A stretch of 64,000 nucleotides of DNA from Paenibacillus endophyticus (GCF_014192395.1 NZ_JACHXW010000027.1:44312-108311); one strand, 5' to 3'. Shown: positions 43,497 to 53,021, numbered from the stretch's first letter. Numbers and translations are program-made. The notes: generated from the sequence alone by a model not told the origin.

Positions 43497-44895
43497 CCTA
43501 ATAAACCACGAAAGCTGCCCAATGGTAATCGTACGTTGTAGAAATTACAACAGAAAGTGTGTAAACACTCTTATTATTGGTTTAGATTGTAGTTTTTGCA
43601 ACGTAATTGAGCAATATAGGCCACTCTTAGCCTATGAAGATCCATTCTATTGTAAAAACTGCAATGTAGCTGGTGAATTACCTCATAAAACTCGATTTTA
43701 TTGTAGAAACTACAACGTAGCCAAAACCGAAGCAGGCTTGTTTGAGGAAACACCTCATGCAGCACTATCGCAGCTACGCATCCACTTCCTAATAAACCAC
43801 GAAAGCTGCCGAATGGTAATCGTACGTTGTAGAAATTACAACAGAAAGTGTGTAAACACTCTTATTATTAGTTTAGATTGTAGTTTTTGCAACGTAATTG
43901 AGCAATATAGACCATATACAGCCTGTGAAGATTCATTCTATTGTAAAAACTGCAATGTAGCTGATGAATTGCCTCATAAAACTCGTTTTTATTGTAGAAA
44001 CTACAACGTAGCCTAAACCGAAGCAGGCTTGTTTGAGGAAGCACCTCATGCAGCATAATTAGCAGCTACTCATCCACATCCTAATAAATCACGAAAGCTG
44101 CCGAATGGTAATCTTACGTTGTAGAAATTACAACAGAAAGTGTGTAAACACTCTTATTATTGGTTTAGATTGTAGTTTTTGCAACGTAATTGAGCAATAT
44201 AGGCCACTCTTAGCCTTTGACTATCCATTCTATTGTAAAAACTGCAATGTAGCTGATGAATTACCTCATAAAACTCGATTTTATTGTAGAAACTACAACG
44301 TAGCCAAAACCGAAGCAGGCTTGTTTGAGGAAGCACCTCATGCAGCATAATCAGCAGCTACTCATCCACATCCTAATAAATCACGAAAGCTGCTCAATGG
44401 TAATCTTACGTTGTAGAAATTACAACAGAAAGTGTGTAAACACTCTTATTATTGGTTTAGATTGTAGTTTTTGCAACGTAATTGAGCAATATAGGCCACT
44501 CTTAGCCTTTGACTATCCATTCTATTGTAAAAACTGCAACGTAGCTGGTGAATTGCCTCATAAATCCGGTTTCTATTGTAAAAACTACAATGTAGCCTTA
44601 GCTGAAGCAGGCTTATTTGAGGAAGCACCTCATGCAGCATAATCAGCAGCTACTCATCCACATCCTAATAAATCACGAAAGCTGCCCAATGGTAATCTTA
44701 CGTTGTAGAAATTACAACAGAAAGTGTGTAAACACTCTTATTATTGGTTTAGATTGTAGTTTTTGCAACGTAATTGAGCAATATAGGCCACTCTTAGCCT
44801 TTGACTATCCATTCTATTGTAAAAACTGCAACGTAGCTGGTGAATTGCCTCATAAATCCGGTTTCTATTGTAAAACTACAATGTAGCCTTAGCTG
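43497..44895. repeat. Tandem array of 291/292-bp units, five copies, each with four 17-bp dyads
   Basis: Copies begin at 43497, 43788, 44080, 44372 and 44664 (spacings 291, 292, 292, 292); the last ends early at about 44895. Each unit holds four dyads of the form RTTGYA-N5-TRCAAY. In the first unit they lie at 43535-43551, 43586-43602, 43649-43665 and 43700-43716, mostly followed by GTAGC or GTAA. Copies are about 90-98 percent alike by eye. Most units are not a multiple of three long, so no frame is kept. Confidence 0.95.
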
Positions 44896-45084
44896 AAGCA
44901 GGTCCGTTTAGTCCGTTTGGAAATTCATATACAATAATACAGCGTTATAACACTTCGGGTTTGGAATCACATAAACAGCTGGTCCAGCGATTTTTAAAAA
45001 GAAATTACTGGTCTACAACTTGTTTTATGGTTTCAGGGCCACATAACATGGTTTGTTATCACCTACGGCCGTGGAACAGTCTAC

Positions 45085-45745
45085 AGTCAAAACAGCCATA
45101 ATTACCAGATACCGTTACCATCATCAATTAGCAATCCATCACCATTTCCAATTACCGTTACCATCATCAATCAGCAATCAATCACCATTTCCAATTACCG
45201 TTACCATCATCAATTAGCAATCAATCACCATTTCCAATCACTGTTACCATCAGCAATCAGCAATCAATCACCAGTTCCAATCAACATTACCATCATCAAT
45301 TAGCAATCAATCACCATTTCCAATCACTGTTACCATCAGCAATCAGCAATCAGCAACCGGCACCAATCACCATTACCAGATACCATCACCGATCAGCAAT
45401 CAATCACCATTACCAGATACCGTTACCATCAACGATCAGCAATCAATCACCATTTCCAATTACCGTTACCATCATCAATCAGCAATCAATCACCATTTCC
45501 AATTACCGTTACCATCATCAATCAGCAATCAATCACCATTTCCAATTACTGTTACCATCATCAATTAGCAATCAGCCACGAGCACCAATCACCGTTACCA
45601 TCATCAATCAACCACCAGCACCAATCACCGTTACCTTAATCAATCAGCAACCAATCACCATTACCAGATACCGTTACCATCACCGTTCTGCAATCAATCA
45701 CCATTACCACTCACCGTTCAGCAACCAATCACCATTACCAGCACT
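45085..45745. repeat. CA/AT-rich degenerate tandem array, 43-bp main period
   Basis: Blocks of CACCATTTCCAATTACCGTT, CATCATCAAT and CAGCAATCAAT alternate. In the clearest part the CACCATTTCC mark recurs near 45139, 45182 and 45225, a period of 43 bp. Later parts shuffle the blocks. No gene. Between 44896 and 45084 I see no structure. Confidence 0.88.
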
Positions 45746-45844
45746 TCCACCTGACCCTGCATTATTGCTTTCAGCTTATTCCCCTGCCTATTTCGTCATC
45801 ATCTATACCGAATGTTTCATATCGTGCAAATGCGTGTAATAGTA

Positions 45845-45878
45845 TTGACAAGCAGTTAGTAATTTGTAATAATTATAA
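45845..45878 (+). promoter_or_regulatory. dps promoter with strong PerR-box match
   Basis: TTGACA (45845-45850) and TAATAA (45867-45872) are 16 nt apart. TTGTAATAATTATAA (45864-45878) overlaps the -10 and matches 14 of 15 positions of the Bacillus Per-box TTATAATNATTATAA. Known PerR regulons of bacilli include the dps homologue mrgA. It lies about 105 nt before the dps start. Confidence 0.7.
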
Positions 45879-45983
45879 ATAAGGAATTGATCTAAATCAA
45901 AATGATCAATTGTAATTCTCCTTATTTACTTCGTATTCACCACTTACTTATAGCGCAAACTACCATCAGAAAGGATGATTACT

Positions 45984-46445
45984 ATGACAACAGCAACTAC
46001 TGCTAAATCGACAACCGTTCAACAGCATCTGAATCACCAAATCGCCAACTGGAGCGTGCTCTACATTAAGCTTCATAATTACCATTGGTATGTGAAGGGC
46101 TCCCAGTTTTTCACTTTGCACGTCAAATTCCAAGAGCTTTACGAGGAAGCTGCACTCCATGTTGATGAACTGGCGGAGCGTCTGCTAGCTTTGAAAGGCA
46201 AACCAATTGCAACGATGAAGGAGCATATGAAAACCTCCAGCATCGAAGAAGCATCGAACAAAGAGGATGCTACCCAAATGGTCGATCAATTGATCGCCGA
46301 TTTCACAACGATCATTGGCGAGCTGAAGGAAGGCATGCAAGCGGCACAAGAAGCCGAGGATGAGACTACGGCTGATATGCTGCTCGCGATTCATACCACC
46401 CTTGAGAAGCATGTATGGATGCTAAGCGCGTTTAATAGCAAATAA
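45984..46445 (+). CDS. dps: Dps-family DNA-protection/ferritin-like protein
   Basis: A 153-residue mini-ferritin forming 12-mers that oxidise and store iron with peroxide and protect DNA. The ferroxidase ligands are visible: His31 in KLHNYHWYVKG, His46 in FTLHVKFQELYEE, and Asp61/Glu65 in HVDELAERLLALKGKP. Start at 45984 (MTTATT), with AAAGGA 8 nt upstream; the ATG at 45975 is too close to it. The PerR-like box upstream fits peroxide control. Confidence 0.94.
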   Translation: MTTATTAKSTTVQQHLNHQIANWSVLYIKLHNYHWYVKGSQFFTLHVKFQELYEEAALHVDELAERLLALKGKPIATMKEHMKTSSIEEASNKEDATQMVDQLIADFTTIIGELKEGMQAAQEAEDETTADMLLAIHTTLEKHVWMLSAFNSK

Positions 46446-46460
46446 GCGGCTATCATCGTA

Positions 46461-46508
46461 AAAAGAGTGTGTCCCATCAGCCAATTCGCTGCTGGGGCAC
46501 ACTCTTTT
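46461..46508. terminator. Bidirectional terminator between dps and the FAH-family gene
   Basis: Stem AAAAGAGTGTGTCCCA/TGGGGCACACTCTTTT with A/T runs on both sides, between convergent genes. Confidence 0.88.
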
Positions 46509-46528
46509 GTATGCATCGTTATTTTTAC

Positions 46529-47161
46529 TTAAACCAACGTCACACTGCAGCTTCCAACAGTCTTGTCCGCCCACAGCGCTTGCAGCAAATCACCTTCGTG
46601 TAAAGCAGCCACGCCCGCAGGCGTTCCTGTGTAAATAATATCGCCTTCGCCCAGCCCATAATGCTCGCCGACATATTGTATCAGCTCGGCTACACTAAAC
46701 AACATGTCCGCCGCTTTTCCGCGCTGCGCCTCTACACCATTGCGAAGCAGCATGAATTCCGTTTCGGCTAGCACAGCCGCACCGGGGTAAGGAAGCCATT
46801 CGCCTAGCGGCGCCGATCCTTTGAACCCTTTGGCTGCCAGCCAAGGCTGGCCTTTCGCTTTCAGCTTGGACTGCACATCGCGCAGCGTCAAATCTAGGCC
46901 TAACGCTATACCGTCTATGCATTGCTCCGTATCCATCCCCGACTCGTAAGCTCGGCCGATGCGAAGCACGATCTCTAGCTCGAAATGCACCTCGCCCACA
47001 TTTCCCGGAAGCGGCACCATATTGCCGTCCATCGGCACAACCGCATGCGTCGGCTTCGTGAACACAAGCGGCTCGTCAGGCACCTCGTTACCGAGCTCCA
47101 AGGCGTGAAGCCGGTAGTTGCGGCCAATGCAATATATATTTCGAATATTATTCGTACTCAT
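46529..47161 (-). CDS. Fumarylacetoacetate hydrolase-family protein
   Basis: A 210-residue protein of the FAH superfamily, which includes oxaloacetate decarboxylases, acylpyruvases and 2-hydroxyhepta-2,4-diene-1,7-dioate isomerases. IYCIGRNYRLHALELGNEVP, PLVFTKPTHAVV, VHFELEIVLRIG (Glu-x-Glu metal ligands), GIALGLDLTLRDVQSKLKAKG, KGFKGSAPLG and GDIIYTGTPAGVAALHEGD are diagnostic. It cleaves or decarboxylates small dioxo acids; the exact substrate is open. GGAAGGCGG precedes the ATG. It may be co-transcribed with the ABC-F gene upstream (35 nt gap). Confidence 0.9.
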   Translation of the reverse strand: MSTNNIRNIYCIGRNYRLHALELGNEVPDEPLVFTKPTHAVVPMDGNMVPLPGNVGEVHFELEIVLRIGRAYESGMDTEQCIDGIALGLDLTLRDVQSKLKAKGQPWLAAKGFKGSAPLGEWLPYPGAAVLAETEFMLLRNGVEAQRGKAADMLFSVAELIQYVGEHYGLGEGDIIYTGTPAGVAALHEGDLLQALWADKTVGSCSVTLV

Positions 47162-47196
47162 GAGAAATTCCGCCTTCCAATTAGAAAATAACTCGT

Positions 47197-49137
47197 CTAT
47201 TTTTGCGCTTGAATCTGCTCAGCCAAATCATTCAGCTCCGTCCAGCGGTCCATCAGCTTCTCCAGCTTCTCTTCCTGCTGCTGCTGTTTGGCAGCAAGCT
47301 CCTGCAGCTTAACAGAGTCACTGCTGGCTGCTTCCATTTGAGAGGCTAAATCGTTAATTTCGTTCTCTGCCGCCTCAATCCAGCCGTCGATCTGCTCGAA
47401 ATCCTTTTGATCTTTGTAGGACATTTTGAGCGTACGAGGCTTAGCCGCTTCTTTTTCAGATGATGCAGTTGTGCTTGATACTACCGGCTCCTGTGCTTTC
47501 ATCGCTGGAGCAGAGGAAGCGGCGCTCGCTGCAACCCCATGCTTCGCAACATACTCCTGATAATCGGAATAATTGCCGGTATGATGCGTAATGACACCGT
47601 CACCTTCGAAGGCTACGATTTTATCAACCGTTCGATCCAGAAAGTAGCGGTCATGAGAAACGACAAATACGACTCCCGGGAAATCGTCCAAATAATCTTC
47701 CAATACCGTAAGTGTCGAAATATCGAGATCATTCGTCGGCTCATCCAGCAGCAGCACGTTCGGCGCGTTCATGAGCACGCGAAGCAGCTGCAAACGGCGT
47801 TTCTCGCCGCCCGAAAGCTTGGAAATCGGTGTCCACTGCATGGTTGGCGAGAACAAGAATCGCTCCAGCATCTGACCTGCAGATATCGTCGAGCCGTCTG
47901 CTGTCTTCACCTGTTCGGCGCCTTCGCGAATATATTCAATGACGCGCAGCGTCTGATCCATTTCTTCATGCTCCTGCGAGAACCAGCCTAGCTTAACCGT
48001 TGTCCCTAGATCTACGGTTCCCTCATCCGGCGTTAAATGTCCGGCAATCAGCTTCATTAAGGTTGATTTACCGCTCCCGTTGCGCCCGACAATGCCTACC
48101 CGGTCCTCGGGTACCGCAATGTAACTGAAATCCCGGATCAGCGTCCGATCGCCGAAACGCTTCGTCACCTCTTCCAGCTCGACGATTTTGCGGCCGAGCC
48201 TCGTAGAGGCAACCGAAACATCCATCTTGCCGCCCGCTTGCTTAGGTGCATCAGCTTTCAAAGCCTCGAACCGATCAATGCGCGCTTTCTGTTTTGTCGT
48301 TCTCGCCTTAGCGCCTCGTCTTATCCAGGCAAGCTCGTTGCGGAGCAGGTTTTGGCGCTTCGACTCCGTCGCTGCCTCCCGATCCTCGCGGTCAAGCTTC
48401 AGCTCCAGAAAACGGCTGTAGTTGGCTTGATAGAAATGGGCTTGCCCCTTGTCAAGCTCGATCACTCGGTTACTGACACGATCTAAGAAATAGCGGTCAT
48501 GCGTGATCATGAGCAAAGCGCCTCTGCGCTTCTGGAGCATTCCCTCCAGCCAGGCAACGGAGTCATTATCAATATGGTTCGTAGGCTCATCAAGAATAAG
48601 CACGTCGGAAGGAAGCAGAAGCGCAGCCGCCATCGCCACGCGCTTGCGCTGTCCGCCGGATAACGTCTCTACCTTGGCTTCAAAATCATAGATGCCCAGC
48701 TTCGACAAAGCCATTTTCGCATCGCTCTCAAGCTGCCAGGCATCAAACTCATCCATCAGCTGATTCGCTTTGATCAGCTGGTCCTGCAGCGCCGTACTGC
48801 TCGGATTCAGCTCGATAGCCTCCATTGCGGCCGCATATGCCTGCACGGCTCTAAGCTGCGGGGAATCGCCGCCAAGCACATGCTCAAGCGTCGTCTCATT
48901 CGGCGCGAACACTGGGTCTTGTGCCAGCATTCTGACCGTTACCCGGTTGCCGATGGACACTTTGCCAGAGTCAGCCTGCTCAAGGCCGGCTATAACCTTC
49001 AGAAAGGTCGATTTTCCTGTCCCGTTAACGCCAATAATGCCGACTTTGTCGCCATCCTCTACGCCGAACGTGACATTTTCGAACAACAGCTTCTCGCCGT
49101 AGCTCTTCGTTATATGTTCAACAGACAATAAATGCAT
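47197..49137 (-). CDS. ABC-F family ATPase (Uup-like)
   Basis: A 646-residue soluble protein with two ATP-binding domains and no membrane part. Walker A is GVNGTGKST and GRNGSGKST, signatures are LSGGQRKRV and LSGGEKRRL, and Walker B is LILDEPTNHID and LLLDEPTNDLD. The P-site-type linker (about residues 240-300) is charged. The C-terminal 75 residues are a coiled coil (Glu/Gln/Ala-rich), as in Uup. ABC-F proteins act on the ribosome or on DNA/RNA structures. It does not look like a specific antibiotic-resistance type. Confidence 0.93.
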   Translation of the reverse strand: MHLLSVEHITKSYGEKLLFENVTFGVEDGDKVGIIGVNGTGKSTFLKVIAGLEQADSGKVSIGNRVTVRMLAQDPVFAPNETTLEHVLGGDSPQLRAVQAYAAAMEAIELNPSSTALQDQLIKANQLMDEFDAWQLESDAKMALSKLGIYDFEAKVETLSGGQRKRVAMAAALLLPSDVLILDEPTNHIDNDSVAWLEGMLQKRRGALLMITHDRYFLDRVSNRVIELDKGQAHFYQANYSRFLELKLDREDREAATESKRQNLLRNELAWIRRGAKARTTKQKARIDRFEALKADAPKQAGGKMDVSVASTRLGRKIVELEEVTKRFGDRTLIRDFSYIAVPEDRVGIVGRNGSGKSTLMKLIAGHLTPDEGTVDLGTTVKLGWFSQEHEEMDQTLRVIEYIREGAEQVKTADGSTISAGQMLERFLFSPTMQWTPISKLSGGEKRRLQLLRVLMNAPNVLLLDEPTNDLDISTLTVLEDYLDDFPGVVFVVSHDRYFLDRTVDKIVAFEGDGVITHHTGNYSDYQEYVAKHGVAASAASSAPAMKAQEPVVSSTTASSEKEAAKPRTLKMSYKDQKDFEQIDGWIEAAENEINDLASQMEAASSDSVKLQELAAKQQQQEEKLEKLMDRWTELNDLAEQIQAQK

Positions 49138-49317
49138 GAGGCAAACCTACTTTTTCGCAAGAGTATAGCTGCAATTGCAACCATTCGTATCATACCACAA
49201 AAAGGATTAGTCTTCACTCGCTGCCTGCCTCGCAAGCCATTTCCATTCCGCTAAATCACGGTCATCGTTTATCCTCTTTATGCCGATATATAACCTATGA
49301 GGAAGGAGTGAATCCGC

Positions 49318-49878
49318 ATGGTTAAGCCCTATCTATTTCTATTTACCGGCACAAGCGGCTCCGGCCGCAAAACAGCGGCGCACAAGGCGCTTCAAGGCTC
49401 CGGCATAGCACATATCCCCTCCTGCACGGATCGGCCGCTGCGCGACAAAGAACGCCCTGACATGGACTACCGTTACGTCAGCAAAGAGCAATTCGACCAA
49501 TTGGCGGCCGAAGGTTTTTTTACCGAATCGGTCCGAATCGACCGGCACCGCTATGGAATCGGCAAACGCTATCTCGATTTAGCCCTGCATGCCGGCAATA
49601 GCGCCTATCTCATTTTAAACCGTGAAGGCTCTGACACGATTCGAAAGCTGTATGGTGACCGTGCCATTCGCATCTTCCTATATGTGGATAAGAAAACCGT
49701 GTCCGAGCGGCTGGAAAGCAAAGGCACGAGCTTTGAAATCATCAATAGCTATCTCGACCACTATTCAGAAGAAGTGACTTACCGCAAATACTGCGAGCAT
49801 ATTATCGAGAATGTCACGATTGAAGAGACTGTCATGCAAATCAAAGCGATCATCAGCAGCTATCTGCAAGCGAATTAA
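49318..49878 (+). CDS. Guanylate-kinase-like protein
   Basis: A 186-residue protein with a P-loop (LFTGTSGSGRKTAA, residues 8-20) and a guanylate-kinase-type body: SCTDRPLRDKERPDMDYRYVSKEQF resembles the GMP-binding region (TTRxPRxGExxGxDYxFVS), and FLYVDKKTVSERLESKG resembles the lid. It is close to Gmk in length but diverged in the P-loop (R for K-rich GxGKS/T: here GSGRKT) and GMP site. It may be a second Gmk or a kinase with another substrate. AGGAAGGAG precedes the ATG. It is a single gene. Confidence 0.75.
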   Translation: MVKPYLFLFTGTSGSGRKTAAHKALQGSGIAHIPSCTDRPLRDKERPDMDYRYVSKEQFDQLAAEGFFTESVRIDRHRYGIGKRYLDLALHAGNSAYLILNREGSDTIRKLYGDRAIRIFLYVDKKTVSERLESKGTSFEIINSYLDHYSEEVTYRKYCEHIIENVTIEETVMQIKAIISSYLQAN

Positions 49879-49921
49879 CCTTTTAACTAATAGACAGTCT
49901 CATTACACCTGTTTCCATTCA

Positions 49922-49966
49922 AAAAGGGCCGGTTCCCGTCTATAAGACGAAAACCAGCCCTTTAAC
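49922..49966 (-). terminator. Terminator of fumC
   Basis: Stem AAAGGGCTGGTTTTCGTC/GACGGGAACCGGCCCTTT. On the minus strand TTTTTGAATG follows, just after the fumC stop. It may also stop the guanylate-kinase-like transcript. Confidence 0.82.
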
Positions 49967-49972
49967 TATCGA

Positions 49973-51358
49973 TTAACGTTTGCCGATCATGTTCTCCGGT
50001 CGGACAAATTCATCGAATTGCTCCGATGTAAGCAAACCGCTTGCGATGGCGGACTCTTTCAAAGTCAGTCCTTTTTTATGTGCGTTTTTGGCAATCGCAG
50101 CCGCGTTCTCGTAGCCAATATGCGGGTTAAGCGCAGTAACCAGCATAAGCGATTGGTCAAGGTTGCGCTTGATTACCGCTTCGTTAGGCTCAATGCCAAT
50201 CGCGCAGTTGTCATTGAATGACACCATGCCGTCAGCTAGAAGCGCCACCGATTGCAGGAAATTATAAATGATTACAGGCTTGAATACGTTAAGCTCGAAG
50301 TTGCCTTGGCTTGCCGCCATCGAAATCGCTGTGTCATTGCCGATGACCTGGCATACCGCCATTGTCAAAGCTTCGCTTTGAGTCGGGTTAACTTTGCCCG
50401 GCATAATGGAGCTGCCCGGCTCGTTCTCTGGAATTGAGATTTCGCCAATGCCGCAGCGCGGTCCGCTTGCGAGCCATCTCACGTCATTCGCGATTTTCAT
50501 CAAGTCCGCAGCCAGCGCTTTAACCGCACCGTGCGTATAGACGATTTGGTCATGGCTTGTAAGCGAATGGAATTTGTTCTCCGCCGTTACGAATGTTTTG
50601 CCAGTAAGCGCCGTAACTTCCTCAGCTACCGCTACCGCGAAGTCAGGGTGAGCGTTAAGCCCCGTACCGACCGCGGTGCCGCCAAGCGCCAGATCACGCA
50701 TCGTTTCAACGCTTTGAACCAGCATCGCACGTGTTCTGTCCAGCATGGAATACCAGCCGCTAATTTCTTGGCCTAGCGTAATTGGCGTCGCATCCTGAAG
50801 ATGCGTACGGCCGATTTTGACAAGATCGTTAAATTTCTCTGCTTTGGCGCGAAGCGTACCGTTTAGCAAATCAAGCGAAGGAAGCAAACGATTCTCAAGA
50901 GCGATTACGCCTGCGATATGCATAGCTGCCGGAAATGTATCGTTTGAACTTTGAGAGCGGTTCACGTCATCATTCGGATGAATGCGCACGTCGCTTCCCC
51001 GCTCAGCAAGCAAGCCGTTCGCACGATTAGCGATAACCTCGTTGACATTCATATTCGTTTGCGTGCCGCTGCCTGTCTGCCATACGACTAGCGGGAAATG
51101 CTCGTCCCATTTGCCTGCGACGATTTCGTCAACAGCCTCGCCGATAATTGCCGATTTAGCCGCGTCCAATACGCCAAGCTTCTCGTTCGCTTGCGCCGCA
51201 GCTTTCTTAATAAAAGCCATCGCGTATACGACTTCTATCGGCATGCGTTCTCCGCTTATTTTGAAGTTTTGCAAGCTGCGCTGCGTTTGTGCGCCCCATA
51301 GCTTGTCTGCTGGAACCTGAATCTCGCCCATCGTGTCCTTCTCAATCCGATAATCCAT
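49973..51358 (-). CDS. fumC: Fumarate hydratase, class II
   Basis: A 461-residue TCA-cycle enzyme that hydrates fumarate to malate. The sequence has MGEIQVPADKLWGAQTQRSL, SGTQTNMNVNEVIANRA, HPNDDVNRSQSSNDTFP, GRTHLQDATPITLGQE and the superfamily signature PGSSIMPGKVNPTQSE. The length matches FumC. Start at 51358 (MDYRIEKD); AAAGGAG lies 11 nt upstream, slightly far. The longer frame has no ribosome site. Confidence 0.96.
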   Translation of the reverse strand: MDYRIEKDTMGEIQVPADKLWGAQTQRSLQNFKISGERMPIEVVYAMAFIKKAAAQANEKLGVLDAAKSAIIGEAVDEIVAGKWDEHFPLVVWQTGSGTQTNMNVNEVIANRANGLLAERGSDVRIHPNDDVNRSQSSNDTFPAAMHIAGVIALENRLLPSLDLLNGTLRAKAEKFNDLVKIGRTHLQDATPITLGQEISGWYSMLDRTRAMLVQSVETMRDLALGGTAVGTGLNAHPDFAVAVAEEVTALTGKTFVTAENKFHSLTSHDQIVYTHGAVKALAADLMKIANDVRWLASGPRCGIGEISIPENEPGSSIMPGKVNPTQSEALTMAVCQVIGNDTAISMAASQGNFELNVFKPVIIYNFLQSVALLADGMVSFNDNCAIGIEPNEAVIKRNLDQSLMLVTALNPHIGYENAAAIAKNAHKKGLTLKESAIASGLLTSEQFDEFVRPENMIGKR

Positions 51359-51559
51359 TAATTGAACGACTCCTTTAATCAATTGTTTTATCTCATATGA
51401 CCCTGTTTCTGTTATAACGCTAATCTGGCTCAGAATCAAGCAAACCAGCGTATTTAAGATAAGAAGAAATTGTGCACGGCTCCCTGGTTCCGAACTTTCT
51501 CCTGAAGTGCGAAAGCGTCTATAAACCCTTCGACTCGCACTGCAGCCATCCGAACGCTA

Positions 51560-51583
51560 ACAAAAAGAACGCCTCTCGGCGTC
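51560..51583 (-). terminator. Terminator of the GAF histidine kinase gene
   Basis: Stem ACGCC/GGCGT with a TCTC loop; on the minus strand TCTTTTTG follows. Together with the fumC promoter it accounts for the gene-free stretch 51359-51665. Confidence 0.65.
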
Positions 51584-51665
51584 CAGCATTTCCGCAAACT
51601 TTGCATTGCACGGGATACGACGGCCTCTTTACTGCTTGAGACCATTACATGTGTACTCCGAATGA

Positions 51666-52934
51666 TTACAGAGCAATCTGTACATCTGGTTCTGTAAGCA
51701 GCAGCGGCAGCTCCAGCGCAAAGCATGACCCGCTTTCGCTTGATTCTGCCAGCCAGACACGGCCGTTCATTTGCTCAGCAAGCTTCTTGCAAATCGATAG
51801 TCCCAGTCCTGTGCCGCCATATTCTTCGAATGGGCTTGGCGCATGCAATTGGCTGAAAGGTTGGAACAGCTGATCCAGCTTCTTAGCATCGATCCCAATT
51901 CCCGTGTCCTTGACCATAAGCAGAAGCCTTGGGCCATCCGCGCCTTCCGTTAGCGCTTCTGCCGTTAGCGTTACGCTTCCGGAATTGGTGAACTTAATTG
52001 CATTGCAGAGCAGATTAATGATAATTTGATGCAGCTTAGTCACATCTACGCTTATAAGATCAGGTATCGTGGGATCTATGTCCATGGAAAGCTTGATTCC
52101 TTTATTGGAAGCATCGTGAAGGAGCAGGTCATGCACTTGCTTCACGCAGGCTTGCAGATTAATCGAATGATAGCTAATCTCCCTATCCTCTGATTCCAGC
52201 TTGGAATACGATAGGATGTCATTCAGAATGGCCATCAACGAATCTCCGCTCGCTCTCGCAATGTCCAAGAATTGGCGCTGCTCCTGCGACGGCTCAGTCG
52301 ATTGGAGCAAATCTATCATTCCGATAATCCCGTTAAGCGGCGTACGGATCTCATGACTCATGACAGCCAGCAGATTGGACTTCTCCTCCGCTAAGCTATA
52401 AATCGTACGATGGGCATCCTTCAATGCGTTTGCCGCATCTTCCAATTCCAGCACATTCGCAAAAAACGCGGCTAATGATGACATAAACGCTACTTCCTTC
52501 TCATCATAAGAATAGAAGTTATGATCAAATGCGCAAAGCGAGCCATAAACCTCGCCTTCCCGCTTCACGATTGGAACCCCCATGAAGGAGCAGCCTCCGA
52601 CAAGCTTTGTTGCGTCCATCTCTCTGGTGAGCGGATGCGTAAGATTATCTTCAATTATGAGCGGGCCCTTGGACTTTTCAATAACCAGATGGCAGTAAGA
52701 ATCCTCGTTATCCACGACCAATCCCTCATCCAAAATCATTTGATGACGGTTGTACGATCGAAGCACCGTAGTCGTAAGCCTATCATTTATCGCAATGCAA
52801 AATGTATTTGCCGGTATCATTGCACTCGCCGTGCTCATGACTTGTGTTGCCGATTCATAAATGTTGCGCGAGACGATCGTTAGCATATCTTCAATCATTG
52901 ATGATTTCAAACTACCCATCCCCATCATAAGCAT
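51666..52934 (-). CDS. GAF-domain sensor histidine kinase
   Basis: A 422-residue soluble kinase. The N-terminal GAF domain (about 15-165: AMIPANTFCIAINDR, SYCHLVIEKSKGPLIIEDNLTHPLT, GVPIVKREGEVYGSLCAFD) senses a small ligand or redox state. A short coiled coil leads to the phosphoacceptor His in AVMSHEIRTPLNGIIGMIDLL. The ATPase domain has N (LHQIIINLLCNAIKFTNSG), G1 (VKDTGIGIDAKKL), F and G2 (GTGLGLSICKKL) boxes. It has no membrane segment and no receiver domain, and no response regulator lies next to it. GAGG is 8 nt before the ATG. Confidence 0.92.
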   Translation of the reverse strand: MLMMGMGSLKSSMIEDMLTIVSRNIYESATQVMSTASAMIPANTFCIAINDRLTTTVLRSYNRHQMILDEGLVVDNEDSYCHLVIEKSKGPLIIEDNLTHPLTREMDATKLVGGCSFMGVPIVKREGEVYGSLCAFDHNFYSYDEKEVAFMSSLAAFFANVLELEDAANALKDAHRTIYSLAEEKSNLLAVMSHEIRTPLNGIIGMIDLLQSTEPSQEQRQFLDIARASGDSLMAILNDILSYSKLESEDREISYHSINLQACVKQVHDLLLHDASNKGIKLSMDIDPTIPDLISVDVTKLHQIIINLLCNAIKFTNSGSVTLTAEALTEGADGPRLLLMVKDTGIGIDAKKLDQLFQPFSQLHAPSPFEEYGGTGLGLSICKKLAEQMNGRVWLAESSESGSCFALELPLLLTEPDVQIAL

Positions 52935-53021
52935 AATTAGTGCCTCGAAGCACGTGCTTCAAACTACTCTAAAGCATATACCTCTATGAAGGAGATGTCT
53001 AAACCTTTTCGCGAAAATAAT

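Noticed and set aside
43222..44886. Long Cys-rich open frames in the 292-bp array
   Set aside because: Units are mostly 292 bp, so no frame is kept across copies. There are no ribosome sites, and both strands give similar peptides because the dyads are palindromic.
42873..45745. CRISPR-like regular repeats
   Set aside because: The intervals between repeated blocks are themselves repeated, so there are no unique spacers. No cas genes are nearby, and unit lengths (43, 75, 292 bp) are wrong for CRISPR.
51454..51726. 90-residue minus-strand frame
   Set aside because: Overlaps the 3' end of the GAF histidine kinase and contains its terminator; no ribosome site.
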